Source: Candidatus Auribacterota bacterium (lineage in GTDB: Bacteria; Auribacterota; Tritonobacteria; UBA1439). From it: 49,840 nucleotides of DNA. The notes beneath the pieces are model-generated. The model made no database searches and had not been told where the DNA came from. It worked only from the letters and a program-made list of their open reading frames with translations. Positions 16,785-26,014 of this stretch are shown here, in pieces (the first letter of the stretch is position 1; each line of letters opens with the position of its first letter). A program made the position numbers and the translations under genes. The stretch spans positions 1-49,840 of the forward strand of contig JAPLCW010000159.1 in assembly GCA_026392015.1 (NCBI GenBank), read 5' to 3'.

Positions 16785-18047
16785 ATGCCAAGGCTTCTCA
16801 CGCACGCTGCGCGCCTCGTGCTGCGCTTCACCCCCCGATGGCGCAGGGCGACAGGCGGTGAGAGTGGGAGAGGCGGGAGTGGAGTCGTCGTGAGAGCCGC
16901 AACGCGGATTCTCTACGTGATCATCAATATGGAGATCGGGGGGGCTGAGCGGCAGCTCGCCGAGCTTGTGACCAGGCTTTCACCGGAATGCTTCGCGCCG
17001 CATGTCGTCTGCCTGAAGGGTCGGGGACCGCTGCTTGAGAAAATCGTCCGGAAGAATATCCCCCATACCCTCTACAATTTTCCGCCGCTCGACTTCACGC
17101 GAAAGATACGCACCTCTCTCTCGCTGCTTCGGGAGATACGTGAACTGCGCCGTGTGATGAAGGCGTTCAATCCCCACATCGTCCATGCAGTGCTTCCGCA
17201 GCCATGTGTGGTGGCGGGGATTGCGGCGAAGATAGCCGGCGTGCCGGTCCTCGTCACGAGCAGGCGGAGTCTCGGCTGCTACAAGGAGGGCCGATTCCTA
17301 TTGCGCCAGATGGAGAATCTTGTCAACCTCTGGGCGGATGCGGTGGTGGCCAATTCGGAAGCGGTGAAGGCCGATACCCTGGCGCGGGAGAGGATCAATG
17401 AACGCACGCTCAGGGTCATTTACAACGGCGTGGTAATCCCTGCACGCCGGGAGGGGATTGGCTGGCCTGAAATTGCAGGGCGGGAAATTGCGGGGCCGGT
17501 AGTCTGTTGTGTGGCAAATTTCTTCCCCTACAAGGGACATCAGGAACTTGTTGCCGCGGCAGATCAGGTTGTGAAGGAAATACCGGAGGCGACATTCATT
17601 TTCGTGGGGGATGGGAAACTCCGCCCGCAGATTGAACAATGGATCGAGGAGCGAAATCTGAGAAGCAGGATACTGCTCCTCGGGAGCCGGGAGGACAGCA
17701 CGCAGATAATGCTCCTCTCCGATCTGGTGGTGCTGGCGTCGCACCAGGAGGGCTTCCCCAATGTGCTCCTCGAGGCAATGGCGGTTGGGAAACCGGTGGT
17801 CGCGACGTGTGTGGGAGGAGTGCCGGAAATAGTTGAGGACAGAAGGACGGGCTTTCTTGTACCACCGAAGGATCCGGAGAGGCTCGCCGCGGCGATCATT
17901 GATATGTTACAGCGCCCCCAAGAAGTGAGGGAGATGGGGCTGCGCGGCCTCGAGCGAGTAAGGGATTTATTCTCCGTCGAGAAGATGGTGCAATCTTACG
18001 AGGATCTTTATCTGAGCCTGCTTCGAGAGAAGGGTGGTATTGCATAA
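16785..18047 (+). CDS. GT4-family glycosyltransferase
   Basis: A GT-B glycosyltransferase: the N-terminal domain opens with [18 protein letters not shown], and the C-terminal domain carries VGDGKLRP and [20 protein letters not shown] with the E-X7-E motif that binds the nucleotide sugar. About 420 residues from ATG 16785. GTG 16890, after GGAGTGGAG, is an equally plausible start and would remove a basic N-terminal stretch. The likely job is adding a sugar to a lipid-linked surface glycan from the cytosolic side, consistent with the rml genes before it and the O-antigen ligase-like gene after it. Confidence 0.85.
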   Translation: MPRLLTHAARLVLRFTPRWRRATGGESGRGGSGVVVRAATRILYVIINMEIGGAERQLAELVTRLSPECFAPHVVCLKGRGPLLEKIVRKNIPHTLYNFPPLDFTRKIRTSLSLLREIRELRRVMKAFNPHIVHAVLPQPCVVAGIAAKIAGVPVLVTSRRSLGCYKEGRFLLRQMENLVNLWADAVVANSEAVKADTLARERINERTLRVIYNGVVIPARREGIGWPEIAGREIAGPVVCCVANFFPYKGHQELVAAADQVVKEIPEATFIFVGDGKLRPQIEQWIEERNLRSRILLLGSREDSTQIMLLSDLVVLASHQEGFPNVLLEAMAVGKPVVATCVGGVPEIVEDRRTGFLVPPKDPERLAAAIIDMLQRPQEVREMGLRGLERVRDLFSVEKMVQSYEDLYLSLLREKGGIA

Positions 18048-18075
18048 TTTTTTCATGAAGATAATCCGGTCGAGT

Positions 18076-18257
18076 GTAAGGGGTCACTTAGGGGTGGTAT
18101 CCATTTCGCTTGTCATCCCCGCACTTCGACTGCGCTCAGTGTAAACTCGAGCGGGGATCCATTATGAAACCTGGATTCCTGCTGGAGTTTACCCTCGTGA
18201 AAACGGGGGCAGGAATGACATATTCAGCAATGGACCACCCATAAGTGACCCATTACC
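18076..18257. repeat. Nested palindrome (TGGGTCACTTAT shell), copy A
   Basis: The outer arms are TAAGGGGTCACTTAGGGGTG and the complement of CCACCCATAAGTGACCCATT. Inside are GTCATCCCCGC...GCGGGGATCC and TCCTGCTGGAGTTTACC palindromes. The whole unit matches 43322-43493 closely in inverted orientation. Confidence 0.85.
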
Positions 18258-18430
18258 CGCGGTCAGGGATAATGATGGCATCCCAACCCCGGATATGTTT
18301 GAAGCTATCTCTTACACATTGTATTTGATTACAGGAGACTCCCTAGAATATTGGTTCATGTCCAAATTAGTTGTTCAGGCAGAGAGATTAATTGTTTGTA
18401 ACTACCTGAATATAAGAAAAATAGCGCACT

Positions 18431-18754
18431 AACCTGATCTATTCACCAACTAAAAACTGACATACCTGCCCAATAGCACAACAGACTATACGCTTTTAAC
18501 CACTGAAGACGCTGAGGACACTGAACGGTTCAAAAAACTATCTCATTGATGTCGTAATCGCTATTCAGGACGCAGATGATCGCAGAACACGCAGATACAA
18601 AGACAGTGTGATGTGAAAACTTCAAGGGTTCACGCTGCTTCTTTTGTTAATCTGCGTTCATCTGCGCAAATCTGCGTCCAAACATTCAGTATATTCAATG
18701 CCCTCAGTGGTTACGCCCCTTTTACTACGGGCGCCTCGTGAATAATCCAGGCTA
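18431..18754. repeat. 324-bp dispersed repeat, copy 1
   Basis: Nearly identical to 28937-29260 in the same orientation and of equal length, with roughly 15-20 substitutions by eye. Internally it is palindromic: AACCACTGAAGACGCTGAG pairs with CTCAGTGGTTA, and CGCAGATGATCGCAGAACAC with the complement of ATCTGCGTTCATCTGCG. No reading frame of note. The stretch 18258-18430 shows no feature. Confidence 0.9.
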
Positions 18755-18828
18755 ATAGTCCTTCGAGCATGTTGTCATAACCGACAGTAGGTATGAGCGC
18801 ACAAATGGTTACACATTGTCATTCCTGC

Positions 18829-18920
18829 GGAAGCAGGAATCCAGATCTAAAAGCTTTATTGCTGGATCCCCGCCTGCCTGCGCGAAGCCGCTTCGGCATA
18901 GGCGGGCTTTCGCGGGGATG
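18829..18920. repeat. GTCATTCCTGC...GCGGGGATGAC palindrome
   Basis: This is the inner palindrome of the 18076 element standing alone, with a further small hairpin (GCCTGCCTGCG and complement) inserted in its right half. Confidence 0.7.
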
Positions 18921-18957
18921 ACTACTGTACCTTGTATGAGTGGGCAATTTTTTTGGA

Positions 18958-19105
18958 CATGAGCCATATATTTTATCGCAGAGACGCGGATAACGCAGGG
19001 ATGATACATCACGCAGAGATCCAAGCTGTTATGAATTATTCTTTGCGTGCTCTGCGCCTCTGCGGTGAGCTATTAATCTTTTGAAAAAATACGGGGAAAG
19101 TCCCG
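18958..19105. repeat. Palindromic element (GCAGAGGCGCAGAGCACGCA family), copy B
   Basis: Inverted partner of 4370-4530. The 48 bp at 19041-19088 are the exact complement of 4386-4433. Confidence 0.8.
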
Positions 19106-19107
19106 AG

Positions 19108-19247
19108 AGTAAGGGGACAGTTATGGGGGGTACATTGCTTAATATGTCATTCCTGCGAAAGCAGGAATCCAGGTTTCATAGTGGATCCCCGCTTTCGCGG
19201 GGATGACAAGTGAAAGGGATACCCCCCAAGACTGACCCATTACTCCC
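19108..19247. repeat. Nested palindrome (TGGGTCA shell), copy B
   Basis: TAAGGGGACAGTTATGGGGG pairs with the complement of CCCCCAAGACTGACCCATTA. Inside is GTCATTCCTGCGAAAGCAGG followed by CCCCGCTTTCGCGGGGATGA. Confidence 0.8.
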
Positions 19248-19282
19248 GGCATTTGATTACCATTTCCCAAAACACACACCGA

Positions 19283-19291
19283 TGCTATAAT
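19283..19291 (+). promoter_or_regulatory. Extended -10 promoter before the ligase-like gene
   Basis: TGCTATAAT is a full extended -10 element with no good -35. Transcription would begin near 19298, only about eight bases before the ATG at 19306, which has no ribosome site. The message may be nearly leaderless. Confidence 0.4.
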
Positions 19292-19305
19292 TCCGATGAT
19301 TTCAT

Positions 19306-21417
19306 ATGAAACAATCCCGCTGCCGAATATATCGTTCCTACATACTCATCGCCCTGCTCATTTGCGTCCCGCTCTTCTACGCGGAACCTGGATTGTTCGG
19401 CATCGCACTCCCCGACGCCTTCAATTTTCCCAAACAGTACCTCGCCACCGCCGGCGCTCTTGCGCTCTTCCTGATATTCGCCTTCGATCTGATTAGTCGC
19501 GGGAGGCTTCACATCTCCTGGAATCGCAGCATGAGCGCACTCTCTCTCTTCATCCTCTGGTCGTGCATCTCGCTCCTCTGGGCTCCCGGTCCCCATCTCG
19601 GGGTCAGGGAGATCGGCCGATGGTGCATCGTCTGGATAATTTTTCTGTCGGCAATGAACGACTTGACCGCCGAAGGCAGGGCGAGTGCCGCCCTGCGCAC
19701 GGCATGGATTGTGGCGCTCGTTGTCTCGTCTGTCGCCCTGATGCAGTTCTTCGGAGTGGATTTTTCATCCTACAGGGGAGGACGCTTCCGCATCTACTCG
19801 ACCCTCGGCAATCCCAATTACGTCGCCTCGTATCTCGCGGTGGTCATCCCCTCCGCCTACCTCTCGTGGCTCTCCTCTCGTCCCCGGCGCTCGATGTCTG
19901 CCTTGTCTCTGATCGTCTCTCTCTCCGGAACGGCGGCGCTTCTCGCTTCGGGTTCCCGCGGGGGGATCGCCTCGCTTTTGCTCGGGACAATCATCGCCGT
20001 CGCAATTCTCAAGCCGCCAATTGTGAGACGCAGGCTTCTCCTCCTCGTTCTCGCCGCGAGCGCTCTCTTTGTGTTCGTCTACCTCCCCTCTCCCCTTAAC
20101 CGCTACAGCGCGCAATCGGTGGAAAAGTTCGCTGAAATCGGTGCGCCCCGCTACGGCACCGCATGGCGCATGCTGGTATGGAATATCGGTTGGAGGATCG
20201 GCCTGGAACATCCTCTCCGCGGCTCCGGCAGCGGTTCGTTTACTCTTCTCTACCTGAGCCGCATGGCCGAATTCCTAAAAGAGCCTGGTCACGTTCGCTA
20301 CCTCCTCTTCGCAGAATCGGGCATCGACTTTGCCCACCAGGAATATCTCCAGATATGGATAGAGCTTGGCCTGATCGGAATTATTTTTTTCGCCTGGTTC
20401 CTCCTCTCTCTTCTTGCCACGGCGTTCAGAAAATCGAGGGGAGAGGATCTGCCGGACTGGATGATCGCCTCGCTCTCAGCCTGTTGCGCCGCTTTTCTCA
20501 TCGAGGGAATGGTGAGTTTCCCCTTCCACCTTTGGGCATCCGCGGTGACGTTTTTCGTATTCGGCGGAATCCTTGCCGCCCGTCATCGCGTTGAGAAGGT
20601 GATCCTCATCGAGAACACCTTTTCCAGAATAATGGCAGCGATTCTCGCCACGGGGATTGCCCTGATTGTTTCCTACTCCTCACTCTGCTCGATTATTTCA
20701 GAGGTCCATAGCGAGTGGGGCTTTAACGCTTATTCCCGAGGCGAGAGGGATCTCGCGATCAAGGAATTCACCCTCTCAACTCTGTGGCAACCCCGGAACG
20801 GGCAGGCGCGCTTCTTTCGAGGGCTCTGCCTCTCGGAAGAGGGGCGCTATGGCGAGGCGATCCAAGAGCTGCGCACCGCGCTCGAAACTTACAGCCGTCA
20901 GGAAGTCTACCTCGAGATAGGAAAGGCGTACGAAAAGGCCGGACAGGTGCAGGAGGCAGCCTTTTTTATGGAGACGGCTCGCCTGATGAAGCCCCTGAAT
21001 CAGGATGCCCTGATAGAAAAAGGGAATCAACTCTTCAGAGCGGGGGATATGAACGGCGCGGCTGACTGCTACAGGGGCGTTCTGTACCTCGCGCCGGATT
21101 CCTTTACCGCCGCGCGAAACCTCGCCGTGTCCCTCCAGGCTATGGGGAGGAATGAGGAAGCGCTCAGATTCTATAACCGCGCCGTCGAGCTCGGTGCTGC
21201 GGATGTGGATCTCTATGTGAATATGGGGTCGATCTACGCACAGAAGGGCGATAAGGAGCGGGCCCGTTCTCTCTGGCGGAAGGCGCTCTCCATCAATCCA
21301 GCCGAACGCAGCGCCCTGGAGAACCTGAAGCGGCTTGATTTACGAGACGGCGAGCCGGCGAAAGGACGAAACGGCGAGCCGGTGAAAGAACGAAACGGCG
21401 AGCCGGCGACACGGTGA
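19306..21417 (+). CDS. O-antigen ligase/polymerase-like membrane protein with TPR domain
   Basis: The 703-residue protein has about 10-12 membrane segments over residues 1-450. It contains YSTLGNPNYVASYL (about 165-178) and, in a large periplasmic loop, FAHQEYLQIWIELGLIG with the histidine conserved in Wzy_C/WaaL ligases. Residues about 465-675 form tetratricopeptide repeats. Ligases of this kind join lipid-linked glycans to lipid A, to proteins or to each other outside the inner membrane. With the rml genes and GT4 gene nearby, a rhamnose-containing glycan is a fair guess. The last 20 or so residues (repeated NGEP words) are encoded by an intergenic GGCGAGCCGG repeat, so the stop codon has moved into the repeat. 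Confidence 0.8.
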   Translation: MKQSRCRIYRSYILIALLICVPLFYAEPGLFGIALPDAFNFPKQYLATAGALALFLIFAFDLISRGRLHISWNRSMSALSLFILWSCISLLWAPGPHLGVREIGRWCIVWIIFLSAMNDLTAEGRASAALRTAWIVALVVSSVALMQFFGVDFSSYRGGRFRIYSTLGNPNYVASYLAVVIPSAYLSWLSSRPRRSMSALSLIVSLSGTAALLASGSRGGIASLLLGTIIAVAILKPPIVRRRLLLLVLAASALFVFVYLPSPLNRYSAQSVEKFAEIGAPRYGTAWRMLVWNIGWRIGLEHPLRGSGSGSFTLLYLSRMAEFLKEPGHVRYLLFAESGIDFAHQEYLQIWIELGLIGIIFFAWFLLSLLATAFRKSRGEDLPDWMIASLSACCAAFLIEGMVSFPFHLWASAVTFFVFGGILAARHRVEKVILIENTFSRIMAAILATGIALIVSYSSLCSIISEVHSEWGFNAYSRGERDLAIKEFTLSTLWQPRNGQARFFRGLCLSEEGRYGEAIQELRTALETYSRQEVYLEIGKAYEKAGQVQEAAFFMETARLMKPLNQDALIEKGNQLFRAGDMNGAADCYRGVLYLAPDSFTAARNLAVSLQAMGRNEEALRFYNRAVELGAADVDLYVNMGSIYAQKGDKERARSLWRKALSINPAERSALENLKRLDLRDGEPAKGRNGEPVKERNGEPATR

Positions 21418-21565
21418 GTCGGCGAAAGAACGAAACGGAGAGTCGGCGAAAGGACGAAACGGCGAGCCGGCGACACGGTGAGTCGGCGAATTGATAAGTA
21501 TCAGAGAATAATCAGATTAATCGTCCTCTCGCCCACTCTCCCACTCGCCGGCTCTCCGGCTCGTA
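21349..21565. repeat. GGCGAGCCGGCGA tandem and inverted repeat, copy 2
   Basis: About seven direct copies of a unit of 20-25 bp (GAAACGGCGAGCCGGCGA-like) run from inside the 3' end of the ligase-like gene to 21490. The complementary CGCCGGCTCTCCGGCTCG arm ends just before the regulator gene's stop. The repeat separates two convergent genes and could act as a bidirectional terminator. Confidence 0.8.
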
Positions 21566-21577
21566 AGCGCCGGCTCG

Positions 21578-22936
21578 TCATCCTGTCTCATATTCTCCGC
21601 CCCGGTTCATCTTCCACCGGTCGATCTTGCGATAGAGTGTCGCAAGATCGATTCCCAGGATCCGGGCAGCCCTCTTCTTGTCCCCCGCCGATTCCTTCAA
21701 AATCCTCTGGATGTGAGCCCTCTCCTTATCGTGGACGAACTCCTTGAGGTTTCTCGTCTTCGTCATCTCGATGATCTTCTCCGGGAGATGTTCGGGCAGA
21801 ACAACCCCTCCGTCGCTCAGCGCAACGACCCTCTCAATGACGTTCTCGATCTCGCGCACGTTGCCCGGCCAGTCGTACCCCGTGAAAATGTCCAGAACAT
21901 CGCCCCCCACCTTCAGATTGAAGGAGTTGCCGCGTTTCGCGAGCGCGCGCCGCATAAAGTGCTCCACGAGCAGGGGGATATCCTCCCTCCGCTCACGGAG
22001 AGCGGGCAGGTCGATCGGGATAACGCTCAGGCGGTAGTATAAATCTTCGCGGAACGTCCCGTTCTTTATCTTGTCCTCAAGCCTCTCATTGGAGGCGGCG
22101 ATCACGCGTACGTCCACCTTTATATTTTTTGTCGCGCCGACCGGCTTGACCTCCTTCTCCTGGATCACCCTGAGCAGGCTGGCCTGAATCGCCGGGCTCG
22201 TCGTGCCCACCTCGTCGAGGAAGATGGAGCCCCCGTCGGCGGCCTTGAACAATCCGTCCTTGTTCGCGATCGCCCCCGTGAACGAGCCTCTCACATGGCC
22301 AAAGAGCTCCGATTCCAGGAGCGACTCCGGGAGCGCGCTGCAACTGACCGCCACGAAAGGCTTTTCACGACGGATGCTGTTGTAGTGCAGCGCGCGTGCG
22401 ACAAGCTCCTTCCCTGTTCCGCTCTCTCCGTAGATGAGCACCGTGCTGTCGGTGTCCGCCACCTTCTCTATCTTGCGGAATATCTTCTGCATCGGCTCGC
22501 TCGTGCCCACGATGTTTTCGAAACGATAGATGCCCTGGAGCTCCCGTTTGAGGTTTATATTCTCCTTCAGGAGGCCACGATGCGTGAGGGCTCTCTTAAG
22601 CGTCAGGCGCATCTCGTCTATCTGAAACGGCTTGATCACGTAGTCGTAGGCCCCGCTCTTCATTGCCTCCACCGCCGTCTCCACCGATCCGAACGCCGTG
22701 ATCATGATCACCACAACGTCCTTGTCCAGGCCTTTCGCTTCCTGGAGGAGCTGGATGCCGTCGATGGGCTCCATCTTGAGATCGGTGATCAACGCGTCGA
22801 TCTGATCATCGTGGATCAGACGCAGCGCTTCATCGGGCTTGGTTGTGGTAACGACCTCATAGCCCTCCTTCACAAGCGCTGACTGGATTACCTCGAGCAG
22901 GCTCTCCTCATCATCCACAACGAGAATCTTTGCCAT
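21578..22936 (-). CDS. NtrC-family sigma-54 response regulator (PilR-like)
   Basis: The ATG ending at 22936 follows AGAGGTGA. The 452-residue protein has a receiver domain (1-120, acidic pair D8-D9, phospho-acceptor D52), a sigma-54 AAA+ domain with GESGTGKE, GSFTGA (usual GAFTGA, A to S) and GGSIFLDE, and a Fis-type helix-turn-helix with RAARILGIDLATLYRKI near the end. When phosphorylated such proteins drive open complex formation at -24/-12 promoters. It lies five bases after the kinase gene and at the end of a pilus-motor operon, as PilR does. It is a candidate activator for the sigma-54 promoter at 1532, but nothing here proves that. Confidence 0.9.
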   Translation of the reverse strand: MAKILVVDDEESLLEVIQSALVKEGYEVVTTTKPDEALRLIHDDQIDALITDLKMEPIDGIQLLQEAKGLDKDVVVIMITAFGSVETAVEAMKSGAYDYVIKPFQIDEMRLTLKRALTHRGLLKENINLKRELQGIYRFENIVGTSEPMQKIFRKIEKVADTDSTVLIYGESGTGKELVARALHYNSIRREKPFVAVSCSALPESLLESELFGHVRGSFTGAIANKDGLFKAADGGSIFLDEVGTTSPAIQASLLRVIQEKEVKPVGATKNIKVDVRVIAASNERLEDKIKNGTFREDLYYRLSVIPIDLPALRERREDIPLLVEHFMRRALAKRGNSFNLKVGGDVLDIFTGYDWPGNVREIENVIERVVALSDGGVVLPEHLPEKIIEMTKTRNLKEFVHDKERAHIQRILKESAGDKKRAARILGIDLATLYRKIDRWKMNRGGEYETG

Positions 22937-22941
22937 GGCAA

Positions 22942-24582
22942 TCACCTCTTTTCAGGTATATCGTCGCTCGGGAGGGTGATGGTGAATACGGTTCCGCCGC
23001 CCTCCCTGCTCTCGACCTCGAGCTGTCCTCCGTGACTCCTCACAATCCGCTCCGCGATAAAAAGTCCCATCCCCGTGCCGCTTTCCTTCGTTGAGAAGAA
23101 CGGGTCAAAGAGGTGCGCCATCCTCTCCGTGCTCATCCCTTCCCCTGTGTCGGCGAAGCGTATCCGCACGAGCGGCTTTCCGTCCCCTCCCGACCGGTCC
23201 CGGGCGATTCCCACCGACACGGTGCCCCTGCCGTGAAGGGCGTCAAGGGCGTTATTGAGAATATTGACCATCACCTGCTTGATCTGGTAGGCGTCCACGC
23301 GGGCGTACACAGGCGCATCCCCACCTTCCCTGGCGAAGGTGACGTCGTCGGTAATCTTTCTCCCCTGAGCGATAAGGGCAATTACCTCGTCGATGATCCT
23401 CCCCATGTCTTCACGCGTACGGGATCCCAGGCGAGAATCGTTACAACGGATAAAATCGCTCACGATCCTGTTGAGGCGGTCGGACTCCTTGAGGATCACA
23501 TTCATCAACCGCTGCTGATCCTTCCCCACCTTGAGAGTCTCTCCGAGAACCTCCACCGCCCCCCTGATAGCGGAGAGGGGGGTCCGCACCTCATGGGCGA
23601 TGCTCGCGAGGATCGATCCCGCCGCAGAGAGGCGGTCCGCCTTGCGCATCCGCTCCTCCATGCGATGGACCTGGGTCAGGTCTCTGAAGAGTATGAGCAA
23701 GCCGAGTCCGGAGCCGTCGCTATCCAGGAGGCTCGACACGGTGAATCCCACAAGAATCTCCGCACCGCCCTTTGTCCGCACTGGGATCTCGCACCGCGTG
23801 AAGGATCGCGCCTCTTCGGCGAGCCACCGATCGTCGATATCCTGCACCGGCCGCCCCAGGAAGAGCTGCCAGCTCTTGCCCAGCATCTCATCTCGCCGAT
23901 ACCCGGTGATCTGCTCCGCGGCGGAATTCACAAAGATAATCTTCCCGAACGCATCCGTGGTGATCAAACCGCTCTTAATCTGCGACAGGATTTTTTCGTT
24001 CAATTTCCTCAGTTCCTCCAGTTCCAATCTGTTTCTGTTCAGGCTATTGACGAGAAAATCCCCCAGATAGCCGAGGATGCAAAAGATAGTCGCGCGCGCC
24101 ATCACGATGTACGCGACGTAGAGTGGGTCGCCCGATAGCATAAAATAGCTATGAACTCCCCTGCTGATAACGCCGAAACACTGCACAATCCCGAGGGCGC
24201 TGTACATGGCGCAGCAGCACACCGCGATCACGAGGCCGGCCTGGCCGCCGATAACGGTGCTCGAAAAGAATATGGTGAGCACGTAGAGGAGCACAAAGTT
24301 GCTGTCGATGCCCCCGGTGAAACTGAGGATCGCGGTGATAATCACGCTGTCCATCAGAAACTGCCCGTACGCCTGCACCCTGAGAGAGAGGGAGGTTTTG
24401 AGCAACAGGCCATAGACTACGGTGGCGCTGTAGAAGATACCTATGATGAAGAAGAACGGAGTGGAGCTCAGGCCGAGCACGAAGGGGCCCGCTCCCAGAA
24501 GCGCGGAGATGAGGACAAGCCTCCCCATCATGATCCACTTGATTTTGCTCAGCCGCTCTCTCCGGTCAGATAGTGCTTTCAT
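22942..24582 (-). CDS. PAS-containing membrane histidine kinase (PilS-like)
   Basis: From ATG 24582 (a GTG at 24603 is an alternative) the 546-residue protein has six membrane segments in residues about 20-185 and a PAS domain (about 200-310, with GLITTD and ITGYRRDEMLG). A HisKA domain follows with the phosphorylated histidine in IAHEVRTPLSAIRG, then an ATPase domain with NILNNALDAL, DTGEGM and GTGMGLFIAERI. This is the layout of PilS/NtrB-type kinases. It should phosphorylate the regulator encoded next. The signal may be membrane-borne, perhaps pilin level as for PilS, by analogy only. Confidence 0.88.
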   Translation of the reverse strand: MKALSDRRERLSKIKWIMMGRLVLISALLGAGPFVLGLSSTPFFFIIGIFYSATVVYGLLLKTSLSLRVQAYGQFLMDSVIITAILSFTGGIDSNFVLLYVLTIFFSSTVIGGQAGLVIAVCCCAMYSALGIVQCFGVISRGVHSYFMLSGDPLYVAYIVMARATIFCILGYLGDFLVNSLNRNRLELEELRKLNEKILSQIKSGLITTDAFGKIIFVNSAAEQITGYRRDEMLGKSWQLFLGRPVQDIDDRWLAEEARSFTRCEIPVRTKGGAEILVGFTVSSLLDSDGSGLGLLILFRDLTQVHRMEERMRKADRLSAAGSILASIAHEVRTPLSAIRGAVEVLGETLKVGKDQQRLMNVILKESDRLNRIVSDFIRCNDSRLGSRTREDMGRIIDEVIALIAQGRKITDDVTFAREGGDAPVYARVDAYQIKQVMVNILNNALDALHGRGTVSVGIARDRSGGDGKPLVRIRFADTGEGMSTERMAHLFDPFFSTKESGTGMGLFIAERIVRSHGGQLEVESREGGGTVFTITLPSDDIPEKR

Positions 24583-24623
24583 ATATGTTCCGTGACGCCC
24601 CACATCATTCCGCGCCCCCGCTA

Positions 24624-25838
24624 CTATATCTTTACTATTGACGAAAGTTTCAGAATGGGCAGAAACATGCAGATGACGATTGTCCCCACCACAAGACCGA
24701 GAAAAGCGATCAGGAGTGGTTCTATTATCGATGTGAGACCCGCAACGGTCGTGTTCACCTGATCGTCGAAGAAATCCGCGATCTTTTCGAGCATGCTGTC
24801 GACCTTGCCGGTTTTTTCACCCACCGAGATCATCCTCACCACCATCGGCGGAAACATCCTGGTCTCCTCAAGGGGGAGCGCAATGCTCTCCCCCTCTTTT
24901 ATCTTCTGCGCCGCCTGCAGCACCGCCAGCTCCATTGCGTAGTTTCCACATGTTTTAGCGACAATATCGAGAGAGCGCAATATCGGCACGCCGCTCTTCA
25001 CCAGCGAGGCAAGGGTTCGCGAGAAGCGCGAGAGGACGACCTTCCGGATCAGTTCTCCGAAGATCGGGATGCGGAACAGGGAACGGTCGACCCTCAGCCG
25101 CCCCTTCTCGGTTCTGTAAAATGCCCTGGCCGCAAATCCCAGCCCCACCAAGCCGGCGATGACGAGGGGAAGATATTTTCTCACCAGGTCGCTGGTGCGG
25201 AGGAGCAACCTCGTGGGGAGGGGGAGTGTCGAGCCGAAACTCTCGTAGATCGTCCCGAAAACGGGGATTACCTTTACGATGAGCACGATGGTGATCGCAA
25301 TTGCCATGAACGTGACCACCGCCGGATACGTCATCGCCGACCGTACCTTTTTCTGGAGTGAGCGCGAGGCCTCGAGGTATTTTGCGATCCGGTCCATGAT
25401 CTCCGCGAGCGTCCCGCTGTTCTCCCCGGCCCGCACCAGGCTCACGATCAACGGGCTGAAGGTCCTGGGATGCTTCTCGAATGCGTCGGACAGGCTCCTG
25501 CCTCCCTCGACATCCTCCTTCACCTTCCCGATGATCTCCTCAAAAACATCGTTCTTCGCCTGCTGCTCCTGAAGCGCCTCGAGCCCCTGGACGAGCGGGA
25601 GCCCCGCCTCGATCATGGTGGCGAGCTGCCTGCAGAAAACAACAATCGCATCCGACTTCACCCTCCCCGGGAAAAGCCGCCTTCGCCCCCCGCGCCTGCC
25701 GCTCTCCAGAATGATTTTCACCGGCATCAGGCCGCTCTTACGCAAATTGCTGAGCACCGTGCTCTCGCTATCCGCGTCCACGGTCGCGCACACATCCTTG
25801 CCTTGAAAATCCTTCGCCAGATATTTGAACTTCGCCAT
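24624..25838 (-). CDS. pilC/gspF: Type IV pilus/type II secretion inner-membrane platform protein
   Basis: The 404-residue protein begins with a short N-terminal domain (KYLAKDFQGK). It then has two GspF domains (about 70-190 and 270-395), each with FSRTLASLV-like or FCRQLATMI-like starts and a GE(K/N)(T/S)G motif, and three membrane helices. This is the polytopic platform that couples the cytoplasmic ATPase to pilin assembly. It follows the ATPase gene after a gap of about 175 bp that holds a short direct repeat. No pilin or secretin gene is in the window, so pilus versus secretion system cannot be settled. Confidence 0.9.
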   Translation of the reverse strand: MAKFKYLAKDFQGKDVCATVDADSESTVLSNLRKSGLMPVKIILESGRRGGRRRLFPGRVKSDAIVVFCRQLATMIEAGLPLVQGLEALQEQQAKNDVFEEIIGKVKEDVEGGRSLSDAFEKHPRTFSPLIVSLVRAGENSGTLAEIMDRIAKYLEASRSLQKKVRSAMTYPAVVTFMAIAITIVLIVKVIPVFGTIYESFGSTLPLPTRLLLRTSDLVRKYLPLVIAGLVGLGFAARAFYRTEKGRLRVDRSLFRIPIFGELIRKVVLSRFSRTLASLVKSGVPILRSLDIVAKTCGNYAMELAVLQAAQKIKEGESIALPLEETRMFPPMVVRMISVGEKTGKVDSMLEKIADFFDDQVNTTVAGLTSIIEPLLIAFLGLVVGTIVICMFLPILKLSSIVKI

Positions 25839-25908
25839 TATATCACCGTCACTCGTGATTCGTGATCCGCAATGAGTATTCTGCGGATGCTGACCCCCAC
25901 GCGCCCCT

Positions 25909-26014
25909 ACGCCGATACGATCCTTTCCCTCCCTTGCGCAAATATCTATAGTTCCTTTTTCCTCTAATTAATTACGCCGATACGCCGTCACGCTCCTACG
26001 CCGATACGATCCTT
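25909..26014. repeat. Direct repeat CTACGCCGATACGATCCTTT in the pilB-pilC gap
   Basis: Two identical 20-bp copies, at about 25910 and 25998, with a third partial ACGCCGATACGCCG word between them. The second copy ends directly at the stop codon of the ATPase gene. Confidence 0.7.
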
